Shown one piece after another: positions 60,047-64,000 of a DNA stretch of 64,000 nt (position 1 is its first letter; each line of letters begins with the position of its first letter). The DNA is taken from assembly GCF_026410285.1 (NCBI RefSeq), contig NZ_JAPMLP010000005.1, positions 1 through 64,000 on the forward strand, read 5' to 3'. Both the position numbers and the translations under genes were made by a program. The notes below the pieces were generated by a model that saw only the letters and a program-made list of their open reading frames with translations, was not told the origin of the DNA and ran no database searches. The DNA is from Sulfitobacter sp. F26169L (GTDB lineage: Bacteria > Pseudomonadota > Alphaproteobacteria > Rhodobacterales > Rhodobacteraceae).

Positions 60047-60574
60047 ATGACTATACAAACTCATATCACAGCTGCGGGCGGCCATGAAGCCCCTCCTGAA
60101 ACAGAGCTGATGCTCGCATTCTGCGAGTCAATTTCCTGTATGCAAAAATTCCTTCTCGCAGAACTGGACCTCGACGACGTTGGCTATAGCCAGGATCTGG
60201 CCTATTCAAACTGGGTCCGCGACTCCGAGGTCGCTTTCTCAAATCTCGCCGACGCACTCGGCGAAACGCGCAACCTGCCGGTTGAAATCCCCGAGGATAC
60301 GCCGCTGAAGCGCATGGCCTTACTCATGGATGAAATTCTCGGAAACGAAGACCCTGCTGCAGCCCGTGCGATGCACCTCAAAATGCAGCTGATGTTCTTT
60401 ACACAGCTTCAGGCTACGGGTCTTTCACCGACAGCGATACACCGTAACGGGCTGCTGGTCCATGCCCGCCATCTGGTGGACGCGATGATGTCGTTCCCGT
60501 CGTGGGATCGTGATCTGACCGATGATCTCCTTGATGATCATGGGCCAACCGACGAGATGATTTTCGGTTTCTGA
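60047..60574 (+). CDS. Unknown helical protein
   Basis: 175 residues, acidic and mostly helical (TELMLAFCESISCMQKFLLA; LKRMALLMDEILGNEDPAAA; AARAMHLKMQLMFFTQLQAT). No domain recognised. GGAG-type sequence (TACGGAGAAATCAG) lies before the ATG at 60047. It is followed by two plus-strand genes (GIY-YIG-like and AAA/M41) with similar short leaders containing GGAGG, which suggests one functional group. Confidence 0.6.
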   Translation: MTIQTHITAAGGHEAPPETELMLAFCESISCMQKFLLAELDLDDVGYSQDLAYSNWVRDSEVAFSNLADALGETRNLPVEIPEDTPLKRMALLMDEILGNEDPAAARAMHLKMQLMFFTQLQATGLSPTAIHRNGLLVHARHLVDAMMSFPSWDRDLTDDLLDDHGPTDEMIFGF

Positions 60575-60718
60575 AGCCACATCCCACGCGACTGCTTTCC
60601 TTTCCGAGAACGTCGGAAAGGAAAGCAATCTCACCATAATTTCAATTCTTCGGCTGCCCATCCGCGCCGCACGCCTTCGGCCTGCGCATTGGAAGGCAGT
60701 CACATCGGAGGACTCCTT

Positions 60719-61651
60719 ATGACAAATACTCTCACAATCGCAGGCACGCCTGTCCCTGTATTTCCGGGTAAAATCCTGCCGCATTGGATCGAAGCGGCAC
60801 ATGCGAAGGGCTACGACATTGCTGGCCGGATCATTGACCGGCTTCATCTCGCCCTACGCTGTCATCTCTGCGGCGAGATTATTCAGGCGCGGCTTTTCAC
60901 GCTTATGTCCGCACAACCGCTCTGCTCGGCCTGCATCAAATCCGGGTGGATCACGACGGCAAAGTCGGTTGGTCTGGTGTTCATCGACCAGTGCCCCGAA
61001 AACCGTCATTACGCTTGGTATGAAGCGCCTTGCGGACATACACTGCGTCGCCAGTTTGAGCTCATCAAACGCGTCGCTGCGGGCGAAACAGGCATCCGTT
61101 GCGAAATTTGTCACCATGCAACAGAGGAAGCAGAGGCTGATGCGAGAGGATGGGAGCTGGTTGGAGCAGATCCAAATGGCGATCCAAATTACCGCCAATA
61201 CAAGCACATCGCATGTGATCACAAGCAAAGGATTGCAAGGACCAACCTGCAGACTGATCGCTTCTCTTGTGGTGGTTGTGGCGAGCTTTGGCCGGCCGCG
61301 CCAAGTAACCTCTATGTTATGAGTTTCACGCTGCCGAACAGCCGCGAACTGGTCAAATTGGGTTACTCCAACAACCCGTTGGGCCGCCTTCGCAACCAAC
61401 TGGTGCGGAATAAAGACTTGCCCTGCGAAATCTTGAGAACCGTTCCTGTGGACACCGGACAGCAAGCTATCAGCCTCGAAAAAGCCCTGCATGCGAAGCT
61501 GCGAGAAGCCCATCCAGCGACCGTAGTCGACTCTCAAGTTTACAGTGGTCTTATCAACGTGAAAACGGAGATCTATGAGGCCAGCCTGACTGCTATCATC
61601 CTCGACGAGCTTGACGCCATCGCCACCAACCTTGCGTCAACAGCTTCATAA
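60719..61651 (+). CDS. GIY-YIG/T5orf172-like protein with zinc-finger region
   Basis: 310 residues. The N-terminal two-thirds contain several C-x2-C pairs (LRCHLCGEIIQARL; QPLCSACIKSGW; GIRCEICHHATEE; FSCGGCGELWP) that resemble zinc ribbons. The C-terminal domain LYVMSFTLPNSRELVKLGYS NNPLGRLRNQL is the MUG113/T5orf172 branch of GIY-YIG nucleases (Y-V...K-L-G-Y-S, arginine, then glutamate in SLEKALHAKL). Such proteins occur in phages and plasmids. Start at 60719 with GGAGGA 8 bases upstream; 60689 is also open but less likely. Confidence 0.72.
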   Translation: MTNTLTIAGTPVPVFPGKILPHWIEAAHAKGYDIAGRIIDRLHLALRCHLCGEIIQARLFTLMSAQPLCSACIKSGWITTAKSVGLVFIDQCPENRHYAWYEAPCGHTLRRQFELIKRVAAGETGIRCEICHHATEEAEADARGWELVGADPNGDPNYRQYKHIACDHKQRIARTNLQTDRFSCGGCGELWPAAPSNLYVMSFTLPNSRELVKLGYSNNPLGRLRNQLVRNKDLPCEILRTVPVDTGQQAISLEKALHAKLREAHPATVVDSQVYSGLINVKTEIYEASLTAIILDELDAIATNLASTAS

Positions 61652-61733
61652 TCAATCCAAACCAGTTTCATCCGCCCTTCGGTCCATTTGGCCGAAGGTG
61701 TCCCCAGTCATATTTTATATGGAGGGCTCTTTC

Positions 61734-63797
61734 ATGCCCGTAAATACACCACAAAACCCCGAATGGTCGACCTACGCAGACACGCTGATCGACCGCCTTC
61801 GCAACCGCCACGGTGTTCATTTTAAAAATGAAAACGAGGACCCAACAGAATTGGATATTCTTTTTCAAAAACTCGAGGGTCCGGAACCGGCGGAGCATTT
61901 TAAAGGAACAGCGGTTTTTCCGTCCCGATATGTGCCTGCCCGCAAAATGTTGGCGGCCATCCGGATCGCTGCCACCATCGGAACGACGGAAGTAGAGCAC
62001 GGAGCTTTCCTATGTGGCGCCATCACTGTCATCGGCGGGATACCGACGACCGAACTGGAAACCTTCAAGGACACGATCACGGATATGTTTCCGTCGCGTT
62101 GGAAGATCATCGAACCTGATATGACAGACGGTTATCTCGCGAAGAATGCGCAATCTCGCTTTACACGTTTGGTGACCGACAGCCTCGACAAGATCGAGCC
62201 GCTGCTCGTCCTGCAAACTGACGGTATTGCGTTGCCAAAGGCGCTCAAGATAGTTGTTCCGGCTCCGCTCTACCTGTTCCCCGTAACGCATGATGTGATC
62301 CTGAAGTTCCTCGCGTCAGGGCATCTTGCCGATCAGGCTCCCGGTGCAGGAAACATTCGCGCGGCATTACCTTCAGAAGCAGAATTACAAAACCTCAGCA
62401 CGGTCGAGATCTGCGCCGCGCTACGCGCACCGATCCTGCATGATGCAATCACGCGCTTGCGGCAAATTTCAAAGCGAGACGGCTGCGCCGATGGTCCGCG
62501 CCTTGAGGATATGCACGGTGACAGCCCGGCGCTCTCCGCTGCGCGTCGTATCGTTGCCGATCTACAGGCATGGAAAACTGGACGAGTGAAGTGGCACGAA
62601 ATCAGTCATTCTTTGTTGCTCCATGGCGCACCGGGCACAGGCAAAACATGGCTCGCCCGCGCGATGTCAAACGGCGCCGGCGTATCTTTGGTCACGGGGA
62701 CATTTGGCTCGTGGCAGTCTGCAGGGCATCTCGGCGATATGCTGCGAGAGATGCGTGAAACTTTCAGTGAGGCCCGGCGCAATGCGCCCTGCATCCTCGT
62801 GATTGATGAAATCGATGCAGTCGGATCGCGCATAGATCCGGACCGTCACGCGAGCAATTATCGCACGCAGGTCATCACGACTTTTCTTACCGAACTTGAT
62901 CAAATTGGAACCGAGGAGGGAGTGATCGTCGTAGGAACCAGCAATTTTATCGACCGGATTGACCCCGCTGTCATTCGCTCAGGCCGGATGGACATCAAAA
63001 TCGAAATGCCAATGCCGGATGCCGATGCCATTTTAGAAATCCTGCGATTCCATCTGTCTCAAGACATCGCGGATCACGATCTACGCAGCCTCTCGCGCCG
63101 CGCTGTGGGCCAGTCGGCTGCTGATATCGACGCTGCCATCCGCGCGGCGCGATCAGACGCACGACATGCCCGCAAAATGCTGTCGGTCGAGATGCTTCAG
63201 GCGCAGATGAACGTAGCTCCAGATGACGAGAACCAAGCGCGCACGTGGCGGATCGCCGTCCATGAGGCCGGACATGCTGTCGTTGCTCATGCCCTCCAGA
63301 TCGGTCACCTCGACAGCATCACGATCACTGGAGACGGCGGAAATATCGCCTGCCGCATCTATAATAATGAAAGCCGCCTGTCAGATATCGAAAACCAGAT
63401 CACATACTCGATGGCAGGCCGCGCCGCAGAACGCCTGATAATCGGCGAAGTCTCGGCCGGCGCAGGTGGCCCTGCACACTCCGATCTTGCGCTTGCAACC
63501 CGCAGCGCAATCGCAATCGAGACCACCTATGGTCTCGGCCTACAGGGGCCCGTCTGGCATCAAGATTCTGACGCTACCCACCTCGGAACGCCGGCCATTC
63601 GCGATCGGGTTCTCCAGCACATCAAGCGTGCCGAAACCCGTGCGGCAAAAATCCTTCAAATAAATTATCACTTCGTCGAAAAACTGGCCGGTCAGTTGAT
63701 CAAAGACCGATCTATGAAAGCACCCACAATCGCACGCCTCCTTAACGGCGTGACTTCTACTCAAGCGGACGCCCCACCCAATAATCACCTTAACTGA
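61734..63797 (+). CDS. Soluble FtsH-like AAA ATPase with M41 peptidase domain
   Basis: 687 residues. The N-terminal 270 residues are unassigned and without membrane spans, unlike true FtsH. The AAA domain has Walker A GAPGTGKT (298-305), Walker B CILVIDEIDAVGSR and the arginine-finger region DPAVIRSGRMDIKIE. The C-terminal M41 peptidase keeps the zinc motif HEAGH (510-514), with the third-ligand region GGPAHSDLALATRSAI. Predicted to be an ATP-driven cytoplasmic protease. Start at 61734 has GGAGGG before it; the reading from 61611 overlaps the previous gene and is rejected. Confidence 0.85.
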   Translation: MPVNTPQNPEWSTYADTLIDRLRNRHGVHFKNENEDPTELDILFQKLEGPEPAEHFKGTAVFPSRYVPARKMLAAIRIAATIGTTEVEHGAFLCGAITVIGGIPTTELETFKDTITDMFPSRWKIIEPDMTDGYLAKNAQSRFTRLVTDSLDKIEPLLVLQTDGIALPKALKIVVPAPLYLFPVTHDVILKFLASGHLADQAPGAGNIRAALPSEAELQNLSTVEICAALRAPILHDAITRLRQISKRDGCADGPRLEDMHGDSPALSAARRIVADLQAWKTGRVKWHEISHSLLLHGAPGTGKTWLARAMSNGAGVSLVTGTFGSWQSAGHLGDMLREMRETFSEARRNAPCILVIDEIDAVGSRIDPDRHASNYRTQVITTFLTELDQIGTEEGVIVVGTSNFIDRIDPAVIRSGRMDIKIEMPMPDADAILEILRFHLSQDIADHDLRSLSRRAVGQSAADIDAAIRAARSDARHARKMLSVEMLQAQMNVAPDDENQARTWRIAVHEAGHAVVAHALQIGHLDSITITGDGGNIACRIYNNESRLSDIENQITYSMAGRAAERLIIGEVSAGAGGPAHSDLALATRSAIAIETTYGLGLQGPVWHQDSDATHLGTPAIRDRVLQHIKRAETRAAKILQINYHFVEKLAGQLIKDRSMKAPTIARLLNGVTSTQADAPPNNHLN

Positions 63798-63891
63798 TTC
63801 AATGACAGCTACCTCCTCCTACACACCACCCTTTCAGACGCAGACCCATCCCACCAACCACCACTGCATAAAACCCTTAACAGAAGAATCC

Positions 63892-63911
63892 GCGGGGGCG
63901 CAGGCCCCCGC
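63892..63911 (+). terminator. GC-rich hairpin after the AAA/M41 gene
   Basis: GCGGGGGC (63892-63899) pairs with GCCCCCGC (63904-63911) around a 4-base loop, 95 bases after the stop codon. A strong stem but no T-run, so Rho-independent termination is uncertain. The rest of the window to 64000 contains no gene I can support. Confidence 0.5.
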
Positions 63912-64000
63912 CACAATCCAGCGCGACAGCGCTGCCAAAACCGAACCGTAGGTTAGGTCCATCAGGCCGCTCGGGCAGAGCAGCCTGCAGAAAGAAAATC

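Noticed and set aside
1..64000. CRISPR array
   Set aside because: No run of 25-40-base repeats with regular unique spacers was noticed; the only short tandem array is the coding 24-bp repeat at the left edge.

Overview
The window reads as an alphaproteobacterial genome of the Rhodobacterales (Roseobacter) type. Evidence: a complete-looking aerobic cobalamin block in the Rhodobacter/Roseobacter arrangement, two classical cobalamin riboswitches, a DUF1636 gene beside cobW, GC-rich core genes and lambda-like head genes of alphaproteobacterial flavour. No rRNA or intact tRNA is visible. The assignment is inferred from gene content, not from a database match.

Region 1 (1-1958): the N-terminus of a low-complexity GSGSGGTK-repeat protein running off the left edge, a kinase-fold (APH-like) protein and a spacer. 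Region 2 (1959-17090): aerobic vitamin B12 synthesis, almost all on the minus strand with 4-bp stop/start overlaps: DUF1636-cobW-cobN-cobG-cobH-cobI-cobJ, cobK alone on the plus strand, cobL-cobE-cobM-cobB-cobA, then a second riboswitch and cbiM-cobF. It covers uroporphyrinogen III methylation through hydrogenobyrinic acid a,c-diamide and the large cobaltochelatase subunit. Riboswitches precede the DUF1636 gene and cbiM, so cobalt uptake and corrin synthesis should be shut down by cobalamin. Three small unassigned genes follow (17309-18103).

Region 3 (18197-31575): a compact 13.4-kb integrated element bounded by 16-bp direct repeats that equal the 3' end of tRNA-Phe. It encodes a primase/RepA-type ATPase, an iteron-like GC-rich repeat block, a GIY-YIG protein, small and large terminase, a cargo gene (DUF2806-like) inserted behind terL, portal, a protease-capsid fusion, gpW-like and DUF2190-like head proteins, an excisionase-like HTH protein and a tyrosine integrase. 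There are no tail or lysis genes. It looks like a capsid-forming phage satellite (cf-PICI-like) that would borrow tails from a helper.

Region 4 (31560-64000): a second island abutting the first. It starts at a 45-nt 3' fragment of tRNA-Phe followed by a P4-type integrase. Its cargo includes a coiled-coil gene paired with an unusual DUF559-nuclease/RecQ-helicase fusion (candidate defence module), three short genes with similar N-termini (Sel1-like, leucine-rich repeat, unknown), an integrase remnant, a complete type I BREX operon (brxA-brxB-brxC-pglX-pglZ-brxL), a mobilization cassette (MobC-like, relaxase and an apparent nested coiled-coil gene in another frame), a MATE exporter, envelope proteins, a strongly structured nucleic-acid element upstream of a LuxR-type HTH gene, a ribbon-helix-helix protein, a second GIY-YIG-like protein and a soluble FtsH-like AAA/M41 protein. 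Its right end is not in the window. The picture is a tRNA-Phe-derived hotspot that has accreted a phage satellite and a mobilizable defence island next to a conserved metabolic operon.
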